A DNA stretch of 64,000 nt from Variovorax fucosicus (GCF_030316825.1 NZ_JASZYU010000002.1:62001-126000), one strand, 5' to 3'; positions 24,738 through 34,426 are shown, counted from the first letter of the stretch. Translations and numbers: made by a program. Notes: a model not told the origin generated them from the letters alone.

Positions 24738-25979
24738 ATGCCCGCTTCTGCTGCCGCCGCCCCCGGCTTTTCCGACCTCACGCGCGAGCGGCCCTTCATG
24801 CAGATGTGGATGGCGCGCCTGTTCGGCACGGCCGGCAGCCAGATGCTGATGGTGGCGATCGGCTGGCACATGTACGACCTCACGGGCAGTGCCTGGGATC
24901 TGGGCCTGGTCGGGCTCTACCAGTTCGTGCCGGCACTGCTGCTCGCGCTCTATGCGGGCCACATCGTCGACCGGCACCATCGCGGCCGCATCGTGGCGGT
25001 CTGCTTTCTCGTGCAGGCACTGGTCGCACTGGTGCTGCTTGCCGCCGGCTATGCGCAGCGCGATTCGCGGGCGCTGCTGCTGGGCCTGTCGCTGGTGCTG
25101 GGCGCGGTGCGCGCGTTCCAGATGCCGGCGCAACAGGCGCTCACGCCGATGCTGGTGCCGCCGCTGATGCTGCCCCGCGCCATGGCCTTCAGCTCGGCCG
25201 GCTCGCAGGGCGCGATCATTGCCGGGCCGGCCATCGGCGGGCTGCTGTTCGTGGCCGGCATCGGCGTGGTCTACGCGGCCAGCATGCTGCTCTTCGTGAC
25301 CGGCGGCGTGCTGGTGGCCCGGCTGCGCTATGCCCATGCGCCGCCGCCCCGGGCACCCGTCACGCTGCAGACGCTGTTCGCCGGCGTGGACTTCATCTGG
25401 CGCCGCAAGACGGTGCTGGGTGCCGTGTCGCTCGACCTGTTCGCGGTGCTGCTGGGTGGCGCCGTCGCGTTGCTGCCGATCTATGCCAAGGACATCCTGC
25501 ACACCGGCCCGTGGGGCCTGGGCCTGCTGCGCAGCGCGCCGGCGGTGGGCGCGCTGGTGATGTCGATCGTGCTCACGCGCCGCCCGATCGAACGTCATGT
25601 GGGCCGCACGCTGTTGGTGGCGGTGGCTGCCTTCGGGCTGTGCATGGTGGTGTTCGGTTTGTCGCGAAGTTTCCTCGTGTCGCTGGTCGTGCTGGCGGTC
25701 TCGGGCGGTGCCGACATGGTCAACGTCGTGATCCGCCAGACCTTGGTGCAACTCGAAACCCCGGACGAGATGCGCGGCCGGGTGAGCGCGGTCAACTCGA
25801 TCTTCATCGGGGCCAGCAATCAGCTCGGCGAGTTCGAATCCGGTGCTACTGCGGCATTGCTTGGGCCGGTTGGCTCCGTGGTGGCGGGTGGGGTCGGCAC
25901 GGTGCTGGTGGCGGTGGCCTGGTTCAGGCTCTTTCCGTCGCTGGCGCAGCGTGACCGGATCGTCGGTCAGAAGAGCTGA
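24738..25979 (+). CDS. MFS transporter (EntS/MFS_3-like)
   Basis: A 413-residue transporter with about twelve hydrophobic segments. The loop after helix 2 (GHIVDRHHRGRIVAV) is the MFS DRxGRR-type motif, and LVQLETPDEMRGRVSAVNSIFIGASNQLGEFESG is characteristic of the EntS-like exporter subfamily. The likely role is drug or siderophore export. The start at 24738 was chosen as the first ATG consistent with the family N-terminus; the open frame upstream is antisense to the pseudouridine synthase gene. It is convergent with the ferredoxin gene across a 328-bp gap filled by two hairpin elements. Confidence 0.9.
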   Translation: MPASAAAAPGFSDLTRERPFMQMWMARLFGTAGSQMLMVAIGWHMYDLTGSAWDLGLVGLYQFVPALLLALYAGHIVDRHHRGRIVAVCFLVQALVALVLLAAGYAQRDSRALLLGLSLVLGAVRAFQMPAQQALTPMLVPPLMLPRAMAFSSAGSQGAIIAGPAIGGLLFVAGIGVVYAASMLLFVTGGVLVARLRYAHAPPPRAPVTLQTLFAGVDFIWRRKTVLGAVSLDLFAVLLGGAVALLPIYAKDILHTGPWGLGLLRSAPAVGALVMSIVLTRRPIERHVGRTLLVAVAAFGLCMVVFGLSRSFLVSLVVLAVSGGADMVNVVIRQTLVQLETPDEMRGRVSAVNSIFIGASNQLGEFESGATAALLGPVGSVVAGGVGTVLVAVAWFRLFPSLAQRDRIVGQKS

Positions 25980-25998
25980 GCGCTGCGGCTTCAGGGCG

Positions 25999-26106
25999 GG
26001 ATCAGGGCGGCGGGGCACGCTGCTCCGCGAATGTCCCCCGGCATCGGCCTTCGGCCGATGCCTCCTCCTTTATTTCGCTGCGCAGCGTGCCCCACCGCCC
26101 TGATCC
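25999..26106 (-). repeat. Hairpin element, copy A
   Basis: Two 25-base arms (25999-26023 and 26082-26106) are complementary at 24 positions. Inside, read on the minus strand, lie GCGAAATAAAGGAGGAGG, an inner hairpin of ten base pairs with a GAA triloop (26040-26062), and CCGGGGGACATTCGCGGA. The two inner sequences recur in copy B. The only outer mismatch is C-A read on plus but G-U read on minus, so if it is RNA the minus strand is more likely functional. It lies between convergent genes. Confidence 0.7.
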
Positions 26107-26152
26107 TGGAAGCGGCGTGACCGGTTCGCGCCGAATAAACAGAGCGTGCCCC

Positions 26153-26248
26153 GGGCCGCTGGTGGTGGGTGGCCCCTGCAGCGAAATAAAGGAGGAGGGC
26201 GAAGCCCGGGGGACATTCGCGGAAGGGGCCACCCGCCGCCAGCGGCCC
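26153..26248 (+). repeat. Hairpin element, copy B (inverted relative to A)
   Basis: Arms 26153-26177 and 26224-26248 pair at 23 of 25 positions, both exceptions being U-G wobbles on the plus strand. The arm sequences differ from copy A, yet the inner blocks (GCGAAATAAAGGAGGAGG and GGGGGACATTCGCGGA) are the same, around a shorter inner hairpin GGGC-GAA-GCCC (26197-26207). The two copies face each other 46 bp apart. This is what a structured RNA or a REP-like mobile palindrome would show. Confidence 0.7.
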
Positions 26249-26307
26249 ACCCTGAAACGCGCCCCAAACTGCGCCCCGAAATCGAAACCGGATCCGAACC
26301 GGAACCT

Positions 26308-26610
26308 TCAGCTCAGCGCATAAGCAAACGGCACGTCGAGCAACACGTCACTGACCGGCTCGGCCACACAGGGCAGGATCCAGCCCTCGGCCTTTTCGTC
26401 GGCACTGACCCCGGGCCAGTCGATCTGATAGCGCACGCTGCCGCTCACAAGCTGGCAGAGGCAGGTACGGCAGGTGCCGTTGCGGCAACTTGTCGGAAGT
26501 TCGATGCCGGCGCGCAGGCCCGCCTGCAGCAGCGTCTCACCGGGCGCGGCCTCGAAGGTGTAGCCCAACGGCTCGATGCGCACCGACAGCGGCGCGGCCG
26601 CTTCAGTCAC
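26308..26610 (-). CDS. Plant-type [2Fe-2S] ferredoxin
   Basis: A 100-residue ferredoxin with the cluster ligands Cys42, Cys47 and Cys50 ([11 protein letters not shown]-x4-C-x2-C) and Cys81 (ILPCVAE). An extra Cys52 follows. It would shuttle electrons to an oxygenase or other acceptor. It begins with GTG, overlapping the TGA of the VF530-family gene (GTGA), so the two are cotranscribed. No oxygenase gene is next to it. The length and the C-terminal position of the fourth ligand fit the family. Confidence 0.9.
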   Translation of the reverse strand: MTEAAAPLSVRIEPLGYTFEAAPGETLLQAGLRAGIELPTSCRNGTCRTCLCQLVSGSVRYQIDWPGVSADEKAEGWILPCVAEPVSDVLLDVPFAYALS

Positions 26611-26918
26611 ACATCACCCGGCTCCGTGAGCCGGTTGCGCCGCTGGTCGCGCAGCATGAAGAGATAGAGACTCTCGACCTTCTCGCGCGCCCAAGGCGTC
26701 TTGCGCAGAAACTTGAGGCTGGACGAGATGCTGGGGTCGCTGGTGAAGCAGCGCAGCGCGATGCGTTCGCCCAGGCCGGCCCAGCCGTAGTACGCCACCA
26801 GCGCCGTGACGATGGCCTCCAGCGTCAACCCGTGCAGGGGATTGCGTGCCTGGCTCGGCACGGCTCCCGGAGCAGCGGGCGCGCTCAACGCAAGCTCACT
26901 TGTTCTTGAGCTTGCCAC
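26607..26918 (-). CDS. VF530-family (DUF2132) protein
   Basis: A 103-residue protein whose residues about 26-90 match the VF530 family ([20 protein letters not shown], then [27 protein letters not shown]). Members are small helical proteins proposed to bind DNA. The frame opens at a GTG (26918) that overlaps the end of the 48-residue basic protein gene by 23 bp; a later TTG or GTG could be the true start, as the first 25 residues look unstructured. The downstream ferredoxin is coupled through a GTGA overlap. Confidence 0.88.
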   Translation of the reverse strand: MASSRTSELALSAPAAPGAVPSQARNPLHGLTLEAIVTALVAYYGWAGLGERIALRCFTSDPSISSSLKFLRKTPWAREKVESLYLFMLRDQRRNRLTEPGDV

Positions 26919-27042
26919 GCGGAATGACCGCCGTCGTCACGGTCGGACGGATCAACTCGCCGCCGGCGATCGGCTTGGGGGGCGAAGTGTCCTTCTTGGG
27001 CTTCTTGGCTTCCTTGTTGGTTTTCTGCTGACCTTTGGCCAT
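26896..27042 (-). CDS. Short basic protein (48 residues)
   Basis: A 48-codon gene starting at ATG 27042, with GGAG six bases upstream. The product is Lys-rich at the N-terminus ([14 protein letters not shown]) and ends IPRGKLKNK, with a [16 protein letters not shown] core. I recognise no fold; it may be a disordered nucleic-acid or ribosome associated peptide. Strong initiation signals and tight linkage to the VF530 gene support it being real. It would be missed by length-limited gene callers. Confidence 0.7.
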   Translation of the reverse strand: MAKGQQKTNKEAKKPKKDTSPPKPIAGGELIRPTVTTAVIPRGKLKNK

Positions 27043-27141
27043 GGTGAACTCCGAGTGAATGCAGGGGTTTGCGAACTGCGCAGTTTAGCGGCGCGGCGAC
27101 AATACGCCCCCGATTCCGTCTGTTGTTGATTCAAGCCTGCC

Positions 27142-27659
27142 ATGTCCGATTACCAAGTCCGCCCCGCCGAAATGAGCGACTCGCGCGCCGTCGCCGAAGT
27201 CCACGCCGCTGCCGCCCGTGCCGCCTACGAGGGCCTACTGCCCGAAGACCAGTTGCGCGCGCTCGCGCCCAGCACCCGTGAAGCGAAATGGCGCGAAGCC
27301 ATCGAGTTCAGCGAGCCGCAGGTTCATGTGGCCGAGCTCGACGGCGAAATCGTCGGCTTCGTCGGCTTCGACCGCTCGCGCGACCCCAAGACGCCGTCCA
27401 CCACGGGCGAGATCTGGGCCATCTACGTCAAGCCCGAGCACTGGGACAAGGGCGTGGGCGTTGCGCTCTGGGATGCCGCACGCGATGGCCTCGAAGAAGA
27501 GGGTTGCACCGTCGTCACGATCTGGGTGCCGCTGCGCAACGACCGCGCGCTGCGCTTCCACGAGCTGGCTGGCTTCAAGCGCGAGATGAAAACCGCCAAG
27601 ACCTCGATGCTGGGCGATGTGAAGATCGAGGAAGTGCGCCTCAAGCGCAGCGTCGCCTG

Positions 27660-27660
<1 letters not shown>
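27142..27660 (+). CDS. GNAT-family N-acetyltransferase
   Basis: A 172-residue acetyltransferase. The GNAT core is clear: YQVRPAEMSDSRAVAEVH at the start, EIVGFVGFDRSRD in strand 4, and IWAIYVKPEHWDKGVGVALWDAA, the acetyl-CoA-binding motif A (V-x-P-x5-G-x-G-x-A). The C-terminal part includes VPLRNDRALRFHELAGFKRE, typical of motif B. The substrate is not predictable. The last base of its stop codon is the first base of the following DUF808 gene's ATG, so the two are coupled. Confidence 0.9.
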
Positions 27661-28568
<908 letters not shown>

Positions 28569-28590
28569 GCCCGCTTCGAACCGCGCGCGT

Positions 28591-28803
28591 TCAGCGCCGC
28601 TTTGCGCGCTTGACCAGATCGACCACCACCAGCGCCACGCCCAGCACGATGCCGAACCAGCCGGCGAGCTGCGCGCCGCCGACCATCTCGCGGTAACCCG
28701 GCGATTGCAGAAAGTAAGGCGCGAGCAGCACCGCGGCGCCGATGACGATGCAGGCGATGCCGCGCACCAGCATCTGCGAGCTGTTGGAAAAAAGTTGGGC
28801 CAT
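28591..28803 (-). CDS. Small two-helix membrane protein
   Basis: A 70-residue protein with two hydrophobic segments (about 14-32, IACIVIGAAVLLAPYFL, and 46-62, GWFGIVLGVALVVVDLV) and a basic C-terminus (KRAKRR). No family is recognised. It is in the same orientation as the downstream-coordinate S9 peptidase gene (33 bp gap) and is probably the second gene of that transcript. The start ATG at 28803 gives the natural N-terminus; a very long open frame through it is antisense shadow of the peptidase. Confidence 0.65.
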   Translation of the reverse strand: MAQLFSNSSQMLVRGIACIVIGAAVLLAPYFLQSPGYREMVGGAQLAGWFGIVLGVALVVVDLVKRAKRR

Positions 28804-28835
28804 GGGCCGACCTTTTAGCAGATGCGATAGAAGCT

Positions 28836-30905
28836 TCACGCCCAGCCGATCGACCGCCGCAGGAAACCGTACCCCAGCGCCGTGAACGCCGCGCGCTCGG
28901 CGTTGTTCTTGCCGTAGGCGTGGCCACCGGCATCGAGCTCGTAGAGCCAGGCCGGCTGGCCGATCGCCTGCAACTTGGCCGTCATCTTGCGTGCATGGGC
29001 CGGGTGCACGCGGTCGTCGCGGCGGTTGCTGGCCAGCAGGATCGGCGGATAGCTGCGGCCCGGCTCGGCGCAGTGGTAGGCCGACAGGTGCTGCAGAAAG
29101 GCCCAGTCGTCCGCGATGTCGGGGTCGCCGTATTCGGCCACCCAGCTCGGACCGGCCAGCAGCTTCGTGTAGCGCCGCATGTCGACCAGCGGAATGGTGC
29201 AGAACAACGCGCCGAAACGGTCGGGGTAGCGCGTCAGCATGTTGGTGACGAGCAGGCCGCCGTTGGAGCCGCCCTCGGCCGCGATCCGCTTGGGCACGGT
29301 GACGCCGCGGCGCACCAGGTCGGCCGCCACGGCCGCGAAGTCGTCGTGCGACTGGCGCTTGCCGGCGCGCCGGCCGGCTTCTTCCCAGGCCGGGCCGAAC
29401 TCGCCGCCGCCGCGGATCTGCGCCACCACGGAGACGCCGCCGCGCTCGAGCCAGAGCTTGCCGATCGACGCGTTGTAGCCGGGCAGCATCGAAATGCCGA
29501 AGCCGCCGTAGCCGTAGAGGTGCACCGGCGCGTCGCCGGCCGCGCCCGCAGGCCCGGTCTGGACGTAGGGGATGGCAACGCCGTCTGACGAGATCGCCTC
29601 GTGCCGGGTGACCACCAGCCCGCGGGTGTCGAAGCGCTCGGGTGCGCGCTGCAGCAGTTGTGGGCTGGCAGCCCCGGCGGGCAGCAAATACAGCGACTCG
29701 GGCGTGAGGGGGCCCTGGCACATCGCCAGTGCATCGCCGTTCGATTCCTCTTCGCAGGCGTCCAGCGGCCAGAGGTAGGCGGTGCCGCTGTCGGGCAGCC
29801 CGGCAACGGATGTGCGGTCCCAACTGCCGGGCGCAGGCGTCCAGCGCTCGAACACGGGCCGCAGGTTGTCGAGGATGGACAGCAGCAGTTGCCCGCCCGT
29901 CCAGTAGAAGCCCTGCACCGCGCGCCGCGCGGCCGGCTCGAACAGCGGCGTCAGCGCGCGGCTGCCGCCCAGGAAGGCGTCTAGCCCGATGCCGAGCACG
30001 CAGCCGCCGCGCCAGCAGGCGCCGTCCACCGTCCAGTCGCTGCGCAAGCGCAGCACCAGCCAGTCTTCGTAGATCTCGACCAGCGCATCGGTCGGCACCT
30101 CGATGCGTGTGCGAGGGCCCCGGCGGTCGCCCATCCATATGACGACGTTCTGGAAGTCCTCGCGGGCGACGAACCAGACGCGTTCCCGCGCGCCCGTGCG
30201 CCCGGCCTGTGCACCGGCGGCCATGTGCGCGGCTGCCGTTTCGAACAGCACCGGGGCCTGCGCCGGGTCGGTGCCGCGCCGCCAGAGCCGCACCGTGCGT
30301 GCGTAGCCCGAACGCGTGGCGTGGCCGTCGCCGAGCGGCGAACTCAGCAGCAGGGTGTCGCGGTCGAGCCAGTCGATCGCGCTCTTGGAGGCCGGCAGTG
30401 CAAACGCCTGGTCGCCGCTGACAAAGGCGCGTGCCGGGATGTCGAACTCGCGCAGCACCACGGCATCGCCGCCGCCGCGCGACAGACGCAGCATGGCGCG
30501 GTCGTGCGTGCGCGGCAGCGTGCCGGCACCCGCCCAGACCCAATCCTCACTCTCGGCGATGGCCAGCGCGTCGAGGTCGAGCAGCACCTCCCACCGGGGC
30601 GCGCCGGCGACCAGCCGCTCCAGCGTGGTGGTGCGCCAGAGGCCGCGCGGATGCGCCGCGTCCTTCCAGAAGTTGAACAGCAGCCCGCCGCGCCGCGTGA
30701 CCATCGGAATGTTGTCGTCGCGGTCGTAGATGGCGGCCAGCGCGTCGCGGTCGCGTTCGAAGGCGGCGTCCCCGAATGCCGCCAAGGTGCGCGCGGTCTG
30801 CGCATCGGCCCAGGCTGCGGTGGCCGGGTCGTCGATCTGCTCCAGCCACAGATGCGGGTCTTCGTCAGGGGAATGCAGCGTGGGGGTGTCGGCAGGAAAG
30901 CGCAT
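28836..30905 (-). CDS. S9-family prolyl oligopeptidase-like serine peptidase
   Basis: A 689-residue cytosolic-type peptidase, no signal peptide. The N-terminal DEDPHLWLEQIDDPATAAW motif is typical of prolyl oligopeptidases, followed by a beta-propeller region and an alpha/beta-hydrolase domain with the catalytic triad Ser547 (GGSNGG), Asp630/631 (DDRVHP) and His662 (GGHAYG). It would cleave short peptides, probably after proline, although S9A specificity varies. A YGYGGFGISMLPGYN box precedes the nucleophile as expected. It is cotranscribed at most with the small membrane protein downstream. Confidence 0.92.
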   Translation of the reverse strand: MRFPADTPTLHSPDEDPHLWLEQIDDPATAAWADAQTARTLAAFGDAAFERDRDALAAIYDRDDNIPMVTRRGGLLFNFWKDAAHPRGLWRTTTLERLVAGAPRWEVLLDLDALAIAESEDWVWAGAGTLPRTHDRAMLRLSRGGGDAVVLREFDIPARAFVSGDQAFALPASKSAIDWLDRDTLLLSSPLGDGHATRSGYARTVRLWRRGTDPAQAPVLFETAAAHMAAGAQAGRTGARERVWFVAREDFQNVVIWMGDRRGPRTRIEVPTDALVEIYEDWLVLRLRSDWTVDGACWRGGCVLGIGLDAFLGGSRALTPLFEPAARRAVQGFYWTGGQLLLSILDNLRPVFERWTPAPGSWDRTSVAGLPDSGTAYLWPLDACEEESNGDALAMCQGPLTPESLYLLPAGAASPQLLQRAPERFDTRGLVVTRHEAISSDGVAIPYVQTGPAGAAGDAPVHLYGYGGFGISMLPGYNASIGKLWLERGGVSVVAQIRGGGEFGPAWEEAGRRAGKRQSHDDFAAVAADLVRRGVTVPKRIAAEGGSNGGLLVTNMLTRYPDRFGALFCTIPLVDMRRYTKLLAGPSWVAEYGDPDIADDWAFLQHLSAYHCAEPGRSYPPILLASNRRDDRVHPAHARKMTAKLQAIGQPAWLYELDAGGHAYGKNNAERAAFTALGYGFLRRSIGWA

Positions 30906-30945
30906 TTTTGGCCCAGTGAATTTGCAAAGGCACAGTTCTGACGCG

Positions 30946-32142
30946 TCAGTGCGTCACCCGCCCCCGCATCGATGCGGGGTGCCCCTGCAAGGCGAACGAC
31001 TTGCCGGTGGACACCAGCGCGTCGCCGTCCAGGCGCAGGATCGTAATGTCCTGGTCGATGAAGTTGCCGACATAGAGGTACTTGCCGTCGGCACTCCACA
31101 CCGCGCCTTCGGGCAGGCCGCGCACTTCGACCTCGTTGCCGCGCGTGACCTTCTTGCCATCGATCCTGAGCAGCACCACCGAGCCGTTGCGGTTGTAGAA
31201 GAACGCGCTCTTCGCCGCGTTGCTGCCGCGCAGCAGCACCGCCACGGCATGCCTGCCGGTCGGGCTCACGGCCAGGCCTTCGGGACCGTCGCCGACCACC
31301 ACCTTGTCGACCACGCGCGGTGGATTGGCTTCGAGGTCGATCACGCTCACTGTGTCGACCTGGCCGTCGGCTGCCCCTGAGTTGCCGTTGTCGGCGGTCA
31401 GGGCGAGCTTGCCATCTGGCGTCACGTCCACGTTGTACGGCCAGAGCCCCGCGGCCAAGTCGACCTTGTTGTAGGTGACCTTCTCGCCGTTGACGTCGAG
31501 CAGCGCGATCTTGTGGTTGGGAAACTTGGCCGCCAGCGCGCGCTTGCCGTCGGGCGTAAAGCGCACATGCGCCACCGATTCGCCGATGGCCACCGTGTCG
31601 ATCAGCGTCACCTGCTTGCCCGCGATGCGCAGCACGCTGATGGAGTTGTCGGCGCGGTTGGCCACCAGCGCCAGGTTGCCGGCCTTGTTGATGGACAGGC
31701 CCGAAGGCTGCTTGCCGATGCGCAGCGTGTCGACCAGCCTGGGCGGCGTGGTGGTGAGGTCGATGACGAAGAGACGGTCGTCCGGCACCTGCCTGCGCAC
31801 GCCGTTTTCTTCCACCACGTTGACCGAGTTGGCCACCAGCGCCAGCGTTTCGCCGGGCGTGATCGCGAGGTTGGTCGGCGGCCCTGCGATCGTGTTCGGC
31901 AGCTCGAGCGAGCCAACCGACTTGGGCGCGAGCGGATCGGTGCCGATGTCGAGGATCTGCACCGTATCCTTGCCCGGCGCACCGAGGATGACCTTGCCGG
32001 TGTCGTCCCAGGCCTGCTTCTCGTCGTTGGCCACGATCATCAGCTCGCGCTGTGGTGGCGTTCGCTGGCCCATGCCGGTGCAGGCGGTGGCGAGTACGGC
32101 AAATGTCAGGGCCGCGAGCGGGCCGAATCGATGAGGCTGCAT
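30946..32142 (-). CDS. Beta-propeller lipoprotein (YncE/lactonase-like)
   Basis: A 398-residue lipoprotein (lipobox ending TAC, Cys21) built of repeated WD/YVTN-like blades: NLAITPGETLALVANSVN, GLSINKAGNLALVANRAD, HVRFTPDGKRALAAKFPN, NVDVTPDGKLALTADNGN, GLAVSPTGRHAVAVLLRG, GAVWSADGKYLYVGNFID. This is the seven-bladed cytochrome-D1-like/YncE architecture. Members act as periplasmic binding scaffolds or lactonases; catalytic residues are not obvious. GGAG precedes the ATG at 32142. Confidence 0.87.
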   Translation of the reverse strand: MQPHRFGPLAALTFAVLATACTGMGQRTPPQRELMIVANDEKQAWDDTGKVILGAPGKDTVQILDIGTDPLAPKSVGSLELPNTIAGPPTNLAITPGETLALVANSVNVVEENGVRRQVPDDRLFVIDLTTTPPRLVDTLRIGKQPSGLSINKAGNLALVANRADNSISVLRIAGKQVTLIDTVAIGESVAHVRFTPDGKRALAAKFPNHKIALLDVNGEKVTYNKVDLAAGLWPYNVDVTPDGKLALTADNGNSGAADGQVDTVSVIDLEANPPRVVDKVVVGDGPEGLAVSPTGRHAVAVLLRGSNAAKSAFFYNRNGSVVLLRIDGKKVTRGNEVEVRGLPEGAVWSADGKYLYVGNFIDQDITILRLDGDALVSTGKSFALQGHPASMRGRVTH

Positions 32143-32262
32143 GGGTGGTCTCCTCGGCGCCGGTGTTGAAAGAAGGGTGAGGCGCCAGCCGCATCGTAGC
32201 GATAGCCCGGGGCGGCGGCGACCTGTTGGACAATGCCGGGCATGCCACCGAGCCGAGACCCC

Positions 32263-32670
32263 ATGAACCGAACCGCCTGTCGAACTGCCTCCCGCGTTGC
32301 GTTGTCGATTGCCGCCGCACTGGCGGGCCATGCCACTGCGCAGCCCACAGCCGCCGACCAGTTTCCCGCCGCGGCCACGTCCTTTCTGGGTGCGGAACTG
32401 CCGCAGATGGAGGCGGCCGTGGCTGCCCGCGATCGCGACTACTTCGAAGCGGCGATGGGGCGAACGCTGGAGTTTTCGGAAAACTGGGGCTTCAAGACGC
32501 GCGCGAACCCTGCGCTGGCACGCTATGCCAGCTGCACCGAGGCGGTGAGCGACTTCGCGATCGTCGGGTTGTGCCGGCTGATGCCAAAAGGCGAAGTGTG
32601 CGAGCCGGGCCTGGCGCCGCGCTTCGACGCCAATCTCCAGCGCTGCCGCGACCTCGCAGCCAAGCCCTGA
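32263..32670 (+). CDS. Small exported protein of unknown function
   Basis: A 135-residue protein with a signal peptide (about residues 1-27, ending HATAQ) and three or four cysteines in the mature part (YASCTEAVS, VGLCRLMPKGEVCEPG, RCRD) that could form two disulfides. The start at 32263 gives the signal peptide; an ATG at 32233 would add ten polar residues. I recognise no family. It is divergent from the beta-propeller gene (120 bp) and convergent with the GST gene. Confidence 0.7.
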   Translation: MNRTACRTASRVALSIAAALAGHATAQPTAADQFPAAATSFLGAELPQMEAAVAARDRDYFEAAMGRTLEFSENWGFKTRANPALARYASCTEAVSDFAIVGLCRLMPKGEVCEPGLAPRFDANLQRCRDLAAKP

Positions 32671-32685
32671 TTTCCGGCGCGGTGC

Positions 32686-33336
32686 TCAGGCCGGCGGAAA
32701 CGCGACGCCGGCTTCACCGGATTTCCACGCCGGGTACTTGTGGGTGGCGCTCACCCACACCGCCGATTCCACCAACGCGCCGAGCCAGGCGCGCAGCGCG
32801 GGCCAGGGCTGCAGCTCGAACCAGCCGATGTCGGTCTGCGCGAACTGGCGCACGAACGGCGCGATCGCCATGTCGGCAAGCGCAGGGCGGTTGCCGAACA
32901 GGTGACTCGTGCGCGCCAGGCGCTCGTTCAGGTCTTCCAGAAAGTGGGCACCGTTCAGACGATGCGCTGCAGCGTCGGCGCCTTCGAAGCGGTTCGGGTA
33001 CTTGTAGCGGTCGAGCTGCTGCTTGAAATCGCCATCGCATGCGGCGATGAGCGCCAGCATGTCGTCGACGCTGCCGCGCTCGGGCTGCATCCAGCGCGCG
33101 GGGTCACGCCGCAGCAAGGTCCAGCGCATGATGTCAAGGCTCTGGTCGATCACCGTGCCGTCCACATCGACCAGCACCGGCACCGTGCCCTTGGGCGACG
33201 CGGCCAGCAACTCGGGCGGCTTGTCGCGCAGCAGCACTTCGCGCAACTCGCAGCGCTGGCCGCTCACCACCAGCGCGAAGCGCGCCCGCATGGCGTAGGG
33301 GCAGCGGCGAAAGGAGTAGAGAACCGGGTCGGCCAC
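32686..33336 (-). CDS. Glutathione S-transferase
   Basis: A 216-residue GST. The thioredoxin-like N-terminal domain begins PVLYSFRRCPYAMRARFAL, with Cys12 in the glutaredoxin-like CPYA motif, continues with KGTVPVLVDVDGTVIDQSLDIM (the glutathione-binding cis-Pro and Ser region), and is followed by an all-helical C-terminal domain. The CPYA cysteine suggests a glutathione-dependent thiol transferase or Grx2-like activity rather than a classical conjugating GST. One base separates its end from the preceding ferredoxin-like gene. Confidence 0.9.
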   Translation of the reverse strand: MADPVLYSFRRCPYAMRARFALVVSGQRCELREVLLRDKPPELLAASPKGTVPVLVDVDGTVIDQSLDIMRWTLLRRDPARWMQPERGSVDDMLALIAACDGDFKQQLDRYKYPNRFEGADAAAHRLNGAHFLEDLNERLARTSHLFGNRPALADMAIAPFVRQFAQTDIGWFELQPWPALRAWLGALVESAVWVSATHKYPAWKSGEAGVAFPPA

Positions 33337-33337
33337 G

Positions 33338-33655
33338 CTATCGGAAGGATGTCGTCAGGTGGGACGCGAAGGCGGAAACATCGGCTTCGTTGTGGACTTC
33401 GGCCGCCAGCGGGGGCGCGTTCGCGCCGATGGCCACCAGCGCCATCGCCTTTTTCGGACAGAGGCCGAGGCAGGACGACTCGACCACGCGCAGCTTGAAG
33501 CGCGTGTCGCCGAGCTGGTGCTTGAGTTCCTTGCGGACTTCCCGTGCGCGCAGCTTTTTTGGACCGCTGCTGCGTTCCTCGCAATCGCCGCAGACCAGCA
33601 CGACGCCCGAGAACTTGACGGAAACCAGCGGGGCTGTGTCGGAAGGGTGGGACAT
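33338..33655 (-). CDS. Thioredoxin-fold [2Fe-2S] ferredoxin-like protein
   Basis: A 105-residue protein of the (2Fe-2S) ferredoxin/thioredoxin-like type. Four cysteines are placed as expected: Cys22 and Cys25 (LVCGDCEERSS) and Cys62 and Cys66 (SSCLGLCPKKA). Such proteins resemble NuoE C-terminal and Shethna-type domains and carry electrons. I chose the ATG at 33655; an open frame continues to 33751 but gives an unlikely N-terminus. The gene is one base upstream of the GST gene on the same strand, and divergent from the carboxylesterase. Confidence 0.82.
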   Translation of the reverse strand: MSHPSDTAPLVSVKFSGVVLVCGDCEERSSGPKKLRAREVRKELKHQLGDTRFKLRVVESSCLGLCPKKAMALVAIGANAPPLAAEVHNEADVSAFASHLTTSFR

Positions 33656-33763
33656 GGCCCAAGTGTGGCACCGTGGCGCGCGTGGCATCGTCAGCCGGCA
33701 CGCCGGCACTGCGCGGTCAAAATCGGGCATCCTCCGACCACTTTTCAACAAGGCCCAGTGTCC

Positions 33764-34426
33764 ATGTCACTCGCTCCCATCGAAATCGAAACCGGCCCGA
33801 ACCCGACCGCTTCGGTCATCCTCATGCACGGCCTCGGCGCCGACGGCAACGACTTCGTGCCGATCTGCAACGAGCTCGATCTCGGCGCCATCGGCCCGGT
33901 GCGCTTCGTGTTCCCCAATGCGCCGGTGATGCCGGTCAGCATCAACAACGGCTATCCGATGCCGGCCTGGTACGACATCTATGGTGCCGACCTGGTCAAG
34001 CGCGAGGACGAGGCCGGCCTGCGGCGCTCGATGGCCGCCATCGAAGGACTGATCGCCGCCGAGAAGGCGCGTGGCGTTCCCGCGAATCGCATCGTCGTCG
34101 CCGGTTTCTCGCAGGGCTGCGCGATGGCGCTGCTGACCGGGTTGCGCCATGCCGAACGGCTGGCCGGCATCGTCGCGCTCTCGGGCTACCTGCCGCTGGC
34201 CGCCAGTACCGCCGCCGAACGCAGCGAGGCGAACCGCGATGTGCCGATCTTCATGGGCCATGGCCAGCGCGACGGCGTCGTGGTGATCGCCCGCGCCACC
34301 GCCTCGCGCGATGCGCTCACCGCGCTCGGCTATGCGGTCGACTGGCACATGTACCCGATGGAGCACTCGGTGTGCATGGAGGAGATCGCCGAACTCGGAA
34401 AGTGGCTGCAGCGCGTGCTGGTTTAG
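33764..34426 (+). CDS. Carboxylesterase/acyl-protein-thioesterase-like hydrolase
   Basis: A 220-residue alpha/beta hydrolase of the carboxylesterase 2 (EstB/APT) family. The oxyanion region is ILMHGLGADGNDFVP; the triad is Ser116 (AGFSQGCAM), Asp170 (HGQRDGVV) and His201 (PMEHSVC). The conserved FPNAPVMPV and MPAWYDI motifs are present. It would cleave short-chain carboxyl esters or thioesters in the cytoplasm. It ends convergently with the RraA-family gene, overlapping by 4 bp. Confidence 0.93.
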   Translation: MSLAPIEIETGPNPTASVILMHGLGADGNDFVPICNELDLGAIGPVRFVFPNAPVMPVSINNGYPMPAWYDIYGADLVKREDEAGLRRSMAAIEGLIAAEKARGVPANRIVVAGFSQGCAMALLTGLRHAERLAGIVALSGYLPLAASTAAERSEANRDVPIFMGHGQRDGVVVIARATASRDALTALGYAVDWHMYPMEHSVCMEEIAELGKWLQRVLV

